Below, in pieces: positions 44,986 to 57,400 of a stretch of DNA of 64,000 bases (its first letter is position 1; the number at the start of each line of letters is the position of its first letter). The notes under the pieces were generated by a model. The model had not been told where the DNA came from and ran no database searches. It saw only the letters and a program-made list of their open reading frames with translations. The stretch lies in contig CALNVZ010000174.1 in assembly GCA_940671915.1 (NCBI GenBank), positions 75,388,211 to 75,452,210 of the forward strand, written 5' to 3'. A program made the position numbers and the translations under genes. This stretch comes from Paracentrotus lividus (Eukaryota; Echinodermata; Echinoidea; Camarodonta; Echinidae).

Positions 44986-45235
44986 TTAACCCGTTGAAGA
45001 CTGAGGTTATTTTTTACAAAGACCAATGATGCGTGTTTGTCACGCATGGTTCCACAAATCTTTTGAATTTGAAAGTGAAACAAAGATAGCCATTCAATCA
45101 TCAATATCTAATCAATGGAATCATGTATTATTTTTGTGCATTAATGCAATAATGAGCGAAATATATGGTCAAAAAGTGGGATAGTCTCTATATTACCATC
45201 CCGCATATATGCGGGCTTAGTATACAACGGGTTAA
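44986..45235. mobile_element. TTAA-flanked MITE, copy 2
   Basis: TTAACCCGTTGAAGACTGAG at the left; the reversed right end starts TTAACCCGTTGTATACTAAG. It carries CCCGCATATATGCGGG next to the right end, matching the palindrome position in copy 1. 250 bp including TTAA; piggyBac-like. Confidence 0.75.
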
Positions 45236-46641
45236 TAAATATTTTTCAAATGAATGGACATTTAAAAATTCCAACAAAATGTAAGCATGACATGTGTAAA
45301 AAATAAAATGCCATGTGAGGACATTAAGCAAATCACTTTGGAAATCAACTTCAATAGAGGAGGATGATATGATCTTTAAAAAAAAAAAAAAAAAAACTAT
45401 ACATGATAGAAGTAACACAATTAAACCTCGAATCATTGCAGCTTATTGGTTACTAATGGGTCACAATGGAGAATACTTTCCTCACAATATTGAAAAGTTC
45501 CTTTGAAACAAAATCCTTTAAATTCAAATCTAGGTTTAGCAGCCTACATTCATTTTGGCAAGACTTACAAATAACATGTCTGATATATGCATGTATACGA
45601 ACAACCTTGCTGATTGCTAACTGTGCACGTGTAGGCCTATGTACTGAAAAATGAGTTGATGTAAATTATATGTGTAGAACAGTCAACAAAGGAGTACATC
45701 TGTGTACAAGCAGAATTTCTAAGAAATCAAACGTATAAGTACATCCAATCTACACCCCACTTTGGAATGGTTACACATTTTGAGGTGATTTTATCAAGAC
45801 TGGAAACACTTTATGATGTTCACATACCTACATTGTAGCTAGGGAGACAAAACTGCCACCAATGTCTTGGTAATGTTGGAACATCATGTGCAGAAAGGGG
45901 TATTCTCTTCCACATGGTACAAGAATGTTTTTAAAGTGGTCTTGTATAGATTTGGACAGTATTCACTGCAAGCTATACTGCTGGAATGAGCAGTTGCTAG
46001 GTACATGTATACCTGAATCTTGGATATCTAGATAAGTCCAGAATATATTATGCAAGATATTTTTCAACTGTCGGCCAAAATTCAATTTTACACCCCTTTT
46101 GAGAGAGCTCCATTAGGCGCCAATATGTCCCAATTTTTTTTTTTTTTTTAAATTACACTCAAAATATTGTAAATTGTCTATAAATTCCTGAGTGGACAAG
46201 CTCCTAGTTATGTAAAAGAACTACTTCATCAAAAATTCCAGTCAGACAGTCATAGCCTACGTAGTTCTCTCTTTCACCACTGCTGCCCCAAAACTATAGG
46301 AAAGCTTACCTACTTAGCTCTTCGTCTGTTGAGCTACGATATTTTTGTAGAATTAAGTAAAAAGAAAAGAGCTTTCAACTGCAGCTAATTAAATCCATGT
46401 AATTGCACTCAATAAATCTATACTTATCATTATTACCCAACTTAGGGTGACGATGGTAAGTGCAGCTAAAAGACCCATATTCTGTTATGAGGATTCTCAG
46501 AATGTTTGGTGATGGTCTAAATTTTACATGTACATGGCTGAAAACTGCATCATCAGTACCCTTCTCTAGGAGGGACTGGTAACGAGAGTTAAATTTTGGC
46601 TGCATCACTAGTTCCATTCCCAGGCAGGGTCGGTTCCTGAA

Positions 46642-46704
46642 CTAGAAGACACGGATCCTGTTACGAGGAGTCTGCTCCAAATCATCATCCAGGAGAAGCA
46701 CACC
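46642..46704 (-). CDS. SIDT: SIDT last exon (stop codon)
   Basis: 63 nt including TAG, phase 0. Acceptor ttttctcacag. Encodes GVLLLDDDLEQTPRNRIRVF; the DDDL and final (I/V)-x-VF ending is typical of SIDT proteins. Confidence 0.96.
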   Translation of the reverse strand, partial: GVLLLDDDLEQTPRNRIRVF

Positions 46705-49347
46705 CTGTGAGAAAACAAGAGAAAGAAAAGACCAAGATATGGGATATTATAATAATAAACTGGTTCTTACATAGCGCATAATCAATCAAAACTGCTCTAT
46801 GCGCTTTCCATAAAGCTCTCCAATATTGCACTACAACGAAAGTAGATAAGTCTTAAGATGTCTTTTAAACGATTCAACTGATGAACTAAACTGTAAATGG
46901 GCTGGCAAACTATTTCACAATTTGGAACCACAATAATCAAAGCTAGCTTCCCCCCTTTTTGAAACAACTCTCGGAACGTGTAAGATTGAAGTATCTTCAC
47001 TAGAACGAAGTCTGTAACACAACCGAAGTGTGGATTTCATTAAACTGTAAAGGTACATGTATTCGGGTGCTAATTTATAATGTATACACTTACAAAAAAT
47101 CTATAAAACCTTGTAAGAATTTCTTTTCTCAACAGGCAATCAGTAACACTGCTTCAACAAGGGGTGGCCCTATCATGTTTCCACGCTTTCAAGACAATTC
47201 TGGCGGCACACTTTTTAAACATAACCTGAAAATCAGAATAATCAGTTCATTAGGATTAGATTTGACTTCCATGCCACCAACTATTTTTGTACACAAACTG
47301 TCATAAAAGGATCTTGTCAGAGTACAAATTTGACATAAAATACTTCATTCAAGTTTTAAAAATTGAACTTAGTCGTGGAATCTCAAAACCATTGTGATGT
47401 AATTGTCTTGGTCTCGAGGACCTCATTATACGAGGAGTACACTGTACTTACAACAAACGAGACAAAGAGACTAAATGCTGAGATGAAATGCCAGGTGTCA
47501 TGTCCATCAAAGAAGCCCATGATTGTACAATCAGCATTCAGCTCTCTAGATCGAGCTGCAGAATACTGTAAATGAGAAAGGCAATACGAAGCAAGATTAC
47601 CATAAATGAATGTACATGTAGACTGGAGGTTATGATAGTAGGAGTCAACAGCTGAGCAATTATCCGATATCAATGATCGAACTCCAATTTGGTCATAGGT
47701 GAGATGCAGCTGAAGAGTACTGGTTGAACTCAAACCTATTTTCATTGCTCTCTCTTCTATTTCTATTTCCTTCTCTCCCTTCCTTTGATCTACTTTACCC
47801 AATGAATGCAGAGGATATAACTGTTAAAAACTACATGTATTATATCAAGTCTTATGACTTGTTTACTAACCTGTACCTCGATCTCGGATATTGATACCAA
47901 AAACTAACGAGATACACTTGGTACATTAAATATATTTTATTTTTGAATGCTACTTTAACTTTTGCATTCTGGCCTGCACATTTTTATGCATCATCCTGTT
48001 GATCTAAGGCTTAGTTTTCCAGCTTACCTGCCAGCCTGTGTTTTTTATCTGAAAGAAGTAAAGAGCAGCTGCCCACAGGAAGAGGGTCAGAGTGATGAGA
48101 AGAATTACAACCATTAGAATCTTCTCTCGGCAAATAAGCTGTGAGGGAAAGAAAGAGAGAAAAATAATGGAGATAATAATAATAATAATAATGATAACTA
48201 GCATTTAGTGCACTCATAGTAAACTATATCAAAGCGCTTACAGTATATTATTACCCCGGTCATGGGATTCATTAACGATACCACACTTTTACAGTGCACA
48301 ATCTCCACTCCCTGAGGAGTATTCCAGCTGGTCGCCTGTTAGGTGCACACATGCTAAAGCGAACCACATAGCATTCGCAAGCCTACCGGGTACCCATTTT
48401 TATCACCTTGGATGGGGTCAAGCATGTAGATTAAATGCCTTGCTCAAGGGACATAAGTGCCAGTGCGGGAATAGAACCCGCAGTCTTTGAATTGACAGTC
48501 CAGTGGTGAGACCACTACACTACGACACTTCTACTTGGAGATGACTTCATATAACTCTTATACAAATACACATACCAGAAAAAGAAACACAGAGATAGAA
48601 GAACAGAAGGGAAGTAATGCAAAGTCGAGGAACATCAAGATAATGAAGAGAGAGAGAGAGAGCGATGACTACAAATAATTCTTAAGAAATACAAAAGGAA
48701 GAGAAAGACAGACAGGACAGTAACGGGGGAAAAGGTCTGTAGACTACTAACAAGAATAGAAATATAGCAAAAAAACTGGGAGAAAAGGTAAAATTTACTG
48801 TCAAAAAAAAAAGAAAAAAAAAGACATCTCCATATAACTGCTCACACATACTCACCTTCATGATAAAGTAGAAAGATAGATAGAGCAGCATGTTAACTAT
48901 CATTATAGCCAGGAGGAAGGATGCAAAATCTAGAGGTCGGGTCACAAGGCCTAAAATGCTCCTGTTATGATAAAATGTTGAAAGGAGAGTTGAACACCCA
49001 ATATACATTGTAATATCAACACTAAAAGTGTTCAGTTTTATACCAATTTGTTTCTAGTAATTACAAAGTAAGAACTTATTATATTGACTGATGCCATATT
49101 TAAGGCAATAACTCTGCTCACAAACATTCTTCTTGTCATACTGACAACTACATGTACAACTGTACGTTGTAATTAGTCAAACATAAATTAAAAATCATTT
49201 GCCATCATTATTTACATTGTTAATCCTTCATCACTAAAATCTATCTCCACAGTCATCACCATCATCTTCAACATCATTATCAACATTACCACCATCATCA
49301 TCCTCTTCATCTTCATTATTGTCATCATCATCATCATCATCATTATT

Positions 49348-49397
<50 letters not shown>

Positions 49398-51374
49398 TTT
49401 CATCATCATCATCATTATCATCACTATCACCCCCATCATCATTAATGTCATAATCATCATTTTCATCATTATCATGAACTCCTCACTGTCATCATCGTTG
49501 TCATTAAAACCCCAAACATCATCATCATCATCATCCAGCAACTAAACAGTTGAATAAACTTACAATGCCAAATTGACTACGATGCCAACTGCCAGAAGAG
49601 CTACTCTTGTCTGAAACAGAAACAAAAACAGGATCAAAATGTGAGAAGTATGCTTAAGACACCTGCAACATTTGTTATTGCTATCAAAGTCAATGGTCTT
49701 CTATTAGGCTTGTATATGTTGTGTGCACCACCTTCACCTCATCTAAGGAGATACATGTACACGTACTGTGAGGAACTTTTCAGGCGGGAAAATACGTAAA
49801 GTCATCGCCTTTTTACTATCAATGTTTTCACAATGTGTCCCAAGACTAATTTTTGCAACGTATACAAACATGTTTTGAATAATCATGTTGAATGTTCTAT
49901 CTTGCTTAAGCAGCTATTTACATGAAGGGAAAGACTGTGAAATCATTCATTTTGCATTAATAAAAGGATAGTAATCAAAGTGAACAATTTGTAAGAACAG
50001 AAAACTTCAATATACATATTCTCTGTCTCTTGGGATGCCTGCATTCCCTACAGTAAAATGCAACACAGAAAGATACAAGAAATCAACCATCCCTCAGCTG
50101 GCTAAATCCTGAAATAGTATCTTAAACTTTGAAAAATACATGTAACTTCACTTACCAAAATCATGCATGCCTTGCTATGAATATATGTAATTCGGTTATC
50201 TTTTGAAGATGTAAAATTTCCCTTTGTTGATTTTGTAAATTATCTAATACTTGGAATATTTCCGTAAATTGTATTTTGTGACATTACCAGTGTGTAGTTA
50301 AATTTTATAGCTGCATGTTTTTTGGTCATATTTCTTCTCAGTTGAGAAATCTGTTTTACCAAGTTTTCACCCTTCGCCCCTCACTCTCTGTCTCTCTCTC
50401 TTTCTCTGTCTCTCCCTCTCTCTCTCCTCCTATCCACTCTATCTTCTCACTCCAATTTCTCTTCCTCAGAATAGTTTATACAATATATATGTGCACACTT
50501 GAATATGTTATAGTAATGGTAGTATTTTGAAATAGATTTTTGAAATATATAACATCATTTATTGCTGTAAGATCAATGTTGATATAATCTTTGTAGATTT
50601 GAGCAGAAATTTGTTATTATTATAATTGCATAAATTATTTGTTAACTGTTTGATTATGATTGTAAACTGATTCCTTCAGCTTGTGCTGCTTATCAGTGGG
50701 TATTATATACCAATAAATAAATAAATAATAAATAAAATAATGCCTCTTGGGACGATCACAATATGTACATTGAGGGGAAACACACAAATGGGGTCTTCCT
50801 TGAAAGGTGGCCATTAAAGCAGGAAACCTGTACTCTTACATGATGCATTAGGATCCCATAGGTGTGTGAATGCTCTATGCAATCACAATGTCCTTTTTCT
50901 TTTTCTTTTTAAGGTTTTGACTACTATTCCCAAGTGATTTTGAATCAAAGTCAAGTGCTCTCTTTCTGCAAGTGAATCACTCAACTAAATTTAACAAACT
51001 TGTTCCGGCCGTGACTAAAGTAGGATACTCCACAAACCACCAGACTTTGGACGGAGGGTGTATGGAAGAGAGATGAAAGGAGCAAGATCTGAGGAGAGAA
51101 TCAGATGGAGAGAGTGGAAAAGTAAGAAAGAAGGGGTGAAAAGTGAGTGATACAGTTAGTGAATGAAGAAGAGAGAGAGAGAGAGATAGAGGTTAGATGG
51201 GGAGATGGGGAGGAAAAGTTGAGCAATAAAAAGTTTAAAGGGAAATGAGTGGGAGAAACAAAAGATATCAAGTGAAAGAAAAAGTGAGATATGAAGTGAG
51301 GTATTGAAGTGGGTGAGAGTGGGTGGGAAATATAGGAGGGGACATTGGGAAGGGAAGACTGTAAAGGAAGGGTG

Positions 51375-51410
<36 letters not shown>

Positions 51411-54400
51411 GGAGGAGTTGGAGAAGGTGGGAGAAAAAGAGAGAGGGATTGAGGGGGAGGGCAGGGAAAAGAAAGATAGAGAGAGGGGGAGAGGGAGAGA
51501 GAGGGAGAGGGAGAGAGAGAGAGAGAGAGGGGACAAGAGTGGGTGTGAATCAGCAGGATGGACAGAGTCAATGACAGGTAGAAAAGAAATATTATAAAAT
51601 ATGAGTGGGAGGACTTAATATCTTTCTAGGAAGGAAAGTAGGAAGAAGAGAAGGGATAGAAATGGTAGGGGTGCGTGGAAAAGACAGAAAATGGGAAAGA
51701 AACATCAATAGGGATACAGAAGAATTAATGACTGATGGAGAACGATGGAAAGACACAAACAGGAAAAAAGTAAAAAAAAGATGAGCAAGTCATGAGACAG
51801 ATATGAAATGTAGGAAAACAGCTAAAATTGCCAAAAAGGTTTTAACAAGAGAAGGAAGTTATGAAATACAAGTAGGACATTTGTAGTAATATTCCCAATT
51901 TTGATATACTACATGTACATTTAGGAAGAAAACCTTAGAGAGATGAAATAGGAAGAAGTCAAGAAGATGGAGAGGGGTGAATGTAAGAGAGTAGGGACAG
52001 TAACAATCGTGCTGGTTTTCTTGAGGGGTTTGGGATAAGATGTTGCCCCAGGGGGAGCTTAAGAAGGTAAATATCACTGAGATTAAGAGAATCCATCCCA
52101 TAGGTTCTCCTTACTGATGACATATTGGAAAAGACCGGATACATGCTCCATCGGTGCATGTGTCATCGAGAGCCTAGGGTCTAGTTATTCTTGTCCACTC
52201 TTTGCTCCATGCCTCCAAGTTTTTGTTGTTGTTTATTCATCTCTTATATATACCTCTCATTTGCATACATATTCAGCAAAAGTTTTATTATTACTTTCCT
52301 CTCTCTCTCTCTCTGTTAGTTTACCTAGCTCTGACTCCATTTATTCTATCCTCCTTTGCCTCTGTGCAAGATAGTGTTTCTCTCTCTTTGTCTTACTTGT
52401 TGTCTTTTAAAGTTAGGGGTGTTCTCTTTTTTTTTTGGGGGGGGGGGATATCTTCATTCTTTGGTTTCCCCCAAAGCTCTATTCCCTTTACCATGACAGC
52501 CTTTCATGTTTGCCCCAATCCACTTTAATGTGTGCTTATGTCTGTCCATCTTTCTTTCTTTCTCTACCTCCCTCCTACAAAGTCAGTTTTAAAGTACTAA
52601 CGGCCCTCTCAAAAGATAATTTACAACTCAAGTTGTCTCTAACTATCTGCCTACATTAATTTTATAGACACAACTTGAAATTATTTGGCCGAATCTCCAG
52701 CACATTTTTCTTTTCATTTTTTCTATTTTTTTTTTTCTTTTCTTTCAGGCATACATGTACATGTATTTACATACCGGATGAGTTGGTCTTGCACAGGTGA
52801 ATATATCCGACTTGCAAATGAGAAATGTCCTCTTGAAAACTCCTCCATCTGCAGGAAAATAGAAATGAAGAAATTGTTACAAAAAAAAAAAAAAGTTCAG
52901 CCAACCCTTGCCAATAGGAAAGAATAGAGTGGTTATAATCATAATATTAATAATACATGAGATTTTTACAGCACCATTTTCCATTTAAATAAAATGCTCA
53001 AGGCGCTTTATCATACATTCCACATGATAGAATGTTGCCCAAGTTTTGAGAGAACAGAACCCACCATCTAAGCTCAGAGACAGATTGCCTCCTGTAGTTA
53101 AACACAGTCTTAAAACCTTTCTGGCTCACATCACATGGTACCATGCTGTCAACACCAGATAAATAAATTTGTTAAAAAGTTACCATCATAAATTATTTTG
53201 CATAAAGGAGCAATGAACCAAAAGAAATAACCAGTAAAGAAAAGGAGAAAAATCCAAAAGGAAAAACAAAAAGAAATACTCTAAAACTAGAAAAGTAAAG
53301 GTATTGAGAATAAATGGAACTATCACAGCCCAAACCCAATCATCAGACAACCACAGAAAGTGTCTCTGTATTCACCTTTGCAACAGGTGGGCGCAACGGC
53401 ATATCCTCAAGCACCTAAGACTAAATGAACAGAACTTTGGAAATATCCCCATACAACACTGTGACATGATGTAAATTACAGGAAACTATTCATCTCCACA
53501 TAACGTCTAACGCCTTGGGGCAAAAATGTATCCAAAAGGAATACGAAAACTATTGCCTAAATATTGCCTAATCATTGATTGAACCTAGTTAACCCCGCTC
53601 GAGTGTGAACTTATGTTTATTATCTGATGGGCTTTCATAGTCACTTAAAATTCATTTTCAGGAGTGTTGATGACTACATGAAAGATTACAATTTCAAATT
53701 TCTGGGCATTTCAAAGGTGTGACATGTTTGAAGTAAAAAGTAACGAACAGATGAATCACATTTGGTCATATTCAGACTAAGTGGGACATTTAGCTGAAAT
53801 TTTAATGTGGCGCTGTGCTTTTGAAAATGCAAATTAGGATCTGAAATCAACACAAAGGCTACTTTACAATACAAACAATTATTTAAGTTCAAACACTATG
53901 TGATCCAGCTTTCTTACGCTGAATAATTGAGCAAACAGGAATTTGCACATATGAGACTATGGTGCTTTAAATGCCTCTTATTCTTAATACCCATCACTTT
54001 TGTCAGATTTTTTTTGCTTAAAGTAATTTTCATGGACTACTCTAACATGGCATATAAATACAGGTAATTTGGATTTAGTTATTTACTTGAAATGTTGAAT
54101 TTAAGGCAACGGTCGTGTCACTCACATTTTGGATGTCGTGTCACTCACGACACATAGAGGTGGACCATTTTCCACAGAGAGGAAATGATTGATAAACATA
54201 ATAAATGTCAGAGAGGTGCACTATTCATATACATATATATACCAGCACTTATGGTACCCTTAGAGATCTACTTGGGCACAAATCCAACCATAACCAATGA
54301 TGGTCAGAAACCCATGTCTTTTTTCTGTCGTGTCACTCACGCACTGTTTTCTAATCATAATTTCCAGGACCAATTGTAAAATTAAAATCCAACTGGTAAT

Positions 54401-57400
54401 GACACATGCCACTCCTACATTATACATAGTATGGTAGTCATGATCCATTCATAACCTACAAGTGCAAAGATATGCACCCTTCTATCAGTCCAAATGTCGT
54501 GTCACTCACGTTTGAATTGGGCCATTTGATATTGACGATACTACATGTAGTGTAAAAGAAAAAGAATTTTAATGAGGATATTTGGAGAAATTTGGAATAC
54601 ATAATAGTTTTATGAAATTTAACCAAAATGGTGCCATGTGACTCAAATTCACATTTCATTTTTAGCTTTTTATGCAACATGACAAATCTGTGTGGTTACA
54701 GTTCCTAGAATCCTACACTACCGCATATAGCGGAACTCAGAGGGCCAATTTAGTTTCATTTACTGATGTATATGTAAGTCTTTGTATTCGTTATATTTTC
54801 TGTGGTCCATACAAAAGAAGATTGGACCATGAAAGGACATTACTGCCAAACATACATGTAGGTCAGGAGCCCTTTATTTCAGCTTAATAAACCCACATGG
54901 AAGTCGAATGAAGAATTCTGTTAACAGCCAAAAGGATGATAAATCTATGAAAAATTATAGTTCCTAACACCCTTTTGCCTCTCCAGAGTCCAGCATACCA
55001 CCCAGTCACACTTTATACTGACTAGACTCTTCAAGCTCATCACTTCCTTTGCCTACACGCAATCTCCTCAAAATCCGCCCTGAGGGACCAACTGTCACAA
55101 AAGTTACTGTTAACCTAACAAAAAGAGCGGAAATTCCCGTTTTCCTGCACTTCGCCAGCTCTCTTCTATCATTTTCCCGCCCCCACTCTGACACATAGTG
55201 TCATCAATGATATTCATGTTGCATCATTGCAGCCTGTTTTCGGAGAAGGGAGCCGGGAGCATTCTGGGGGCTTTTCCGTGGAACAAGTCCAAGGGGCGGA
55301 TAGGCAGGTTCAACTGATTCACAAGGTCCCTGTTTCATGAAAGATCTTGTCTGTTGCCCTTTTGTACATGGAGACAACGTTGCGGTTGACTCACAATGCG
55401 TGGGCTGGTTCCAATGAGGAACAACCTGGTATATGCTTGTTTTAGAAATTATTCCAGACATATGTGTGGGCAGCATTTCACTAAGTAGTTCCTTTTAAAG
55501 AATATCGTCCTTGAAAAGTAAAATATGAACAATGAAGAAATGGTTTGATTATGGTTTTGTGATCATTTCCAGATTTTTTTTGGTACCACCTCAGCATAAT
55601 AGAGTCAAACTTATCGGTTTTTCTTTGTTTAAGATGTAGCCTCAACAATGTAGTGGTCAATTCATGCCAAACCACCTTTACCTAAGCCAAAATAAGAATT
55701 AATCAGGAAAAATCCTTGAAATATTGCTCAACAAATAAAAGGAGTCTGCACATAATCTTTGCCAAACCACTTTCCATGAATTCCTTAATTAAAAGACATT
55801 TCGGATCTTTGCAAAGTGCTTATTTCTTTACACTTCAAAAGTTTTAAAAAACATCTCAAAAGATGTACATAAGAAAAAAGATCAATGACACGAATAGGAA
55901 TTCAGAAAGTGAATTCGAAGTTACTGTTTCTAGTATCTTTAATAGGATGTCATGAATTCACTTTTATTAATCTTGTGAGCCGTCATGTAACTACATGTAA
56001 ATCAATTTTGTTTTTCATTAAAAAATATAAAGCACAAAAGCAATATCATTGGATCGGATAAAACAATGAGCCCAAGCAATTAGTGAATGCAGGACAAAGA
56101 ATTATCCAAATTTCTATGAAAGTTTAGTTACAAAGACCTAATAAAATATATTGTATCTTTCTAAACAGAGGGAGACACCAATGCAACAATGCAATGCTCT
56201 TCACTACTTCAAGAATTATCAAAAGGGCACAACATGCCAAATGATTTCAACAAAAGCCTAAACTTAGATAATAATGACAGGAAAAAGAAGCATGAAACAA
56301 GTGGAAGAATGGAACAGGAAACTGAGTAGGTGAGCCGGAAGTTACTGTTTTAAGCAATTTGAATAAGCAGTCATCAACTCTCGTAACAAGTTTGTAGCAT
56401 GTTTAATGAGGTACGTTACTAAAACATTGAATCATCAAATGTTCTATTTTGTCATCAGATGCTCTATTATTAATAGTAGATGATCCTCACAATGCTAAGC
56501 AACAAATGCAACAAAACGTAAACTAATCCAAACATTAATCAGCAAGTCACCTGTTACACCAGAATACATGTAGATATAAAAGAATAAAACGACTAATCCT
56601 AATCCAATAATCCTTCAGCTTTGAAAGTTTATACTTTACTGATTGAGAACAATGAGTGCATCATACATTTGTTTCATTAAATCAAATGTCATTGTTATTT
56701 AGTAGTCGGTTCAATAATGAATTTTCACTAGACTTTGAACTACATGTAGTTTACAGTACATATGAGCATAGCTTTCAGCGATGGTGAAAATAGGGAAAGA
56801 CAGTCCAAATCTTTTATATGACTTTTAAGTCAAATAAAAGATTTGTACTTAAAAGTACAGAAAATGGTATCATACAAGTATGCAGACATAAATCTTTCGC
56901 TATCAGATCACGAGATCATCTAATTTGAGTTCAGTTACTGCTGGTACAAATCCAGAGAAGTCCAAAAAACTGTTCAAAGTCAGCTTCCTCTCTTTGTAGA
57001 ATTTGTAAAATGGTGCCATTGGTAGAAAAATGTTCCTTAAAATCGTAAAATTCATGGCTTTATATCCATTTGGTCTAATTGCCAATTTGTCCAATTACCT
57101 TTTGGTCTAATTGTTTTTTAATTTAATTCACAAATTAATAATTGGTGCATAACATTAGTAATCTTTTTTTAACGATTTGACAAAATGCAATAGTAAATAG
57201 GCGAACTGGCAATCAGACCAAAAGGTAGTCAGACAAACTGTTACAGGCCAAATGGAATTAGACCATATGGGATGAGATCAAGCGAGCATTAGTCAAAGTA
57301 GTTTTAAACCAAGTGACAATTTACCAATTCATGATACGCAATCACAACAAACAAAACACTTCATTAAATCTTTCATTACATCATGTCTAACAGCACACTA

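Larger units (their letters stand above)
41562..46641. other. Tail-to-tail region between CFAP44 and SIDT (3' UTRs and repeats)
   Basis: Should hold the 3' UTR of CFAP44 (left) and, on the minus strand, that of SIDT (right); their ends cannot be set from sequence. It contains three TTAA-flanked elements (41695-42167, 43221-43313, 44986-45235) and A/T runs. No open frame looks like a gene. Confidence 0.65.

Noticed and set aside
48450-48530. Functional tRNA gene
   Set aside because: The B-box has a mismatch, the fold is poor, and it is attached to a SINE body and ATT tail.
49212-49541. Met/Asp-rich frame on the minus strand
   Set aside because: CAT microsatellite between two well-supported SIDT exons.
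51101-51571. Long Ser/Leu/Pro-rich frame on the minus strand
   Set aside because: Reads a GA-rich tract; no domain and the composition is explained by the repeat.
55000-55470. GC-richer patch with frames on both strands in a SIDT intron
   Set aside because: SIDT exons on either side already join in frame; translations are not recognisable and look like a dispersed repeat.
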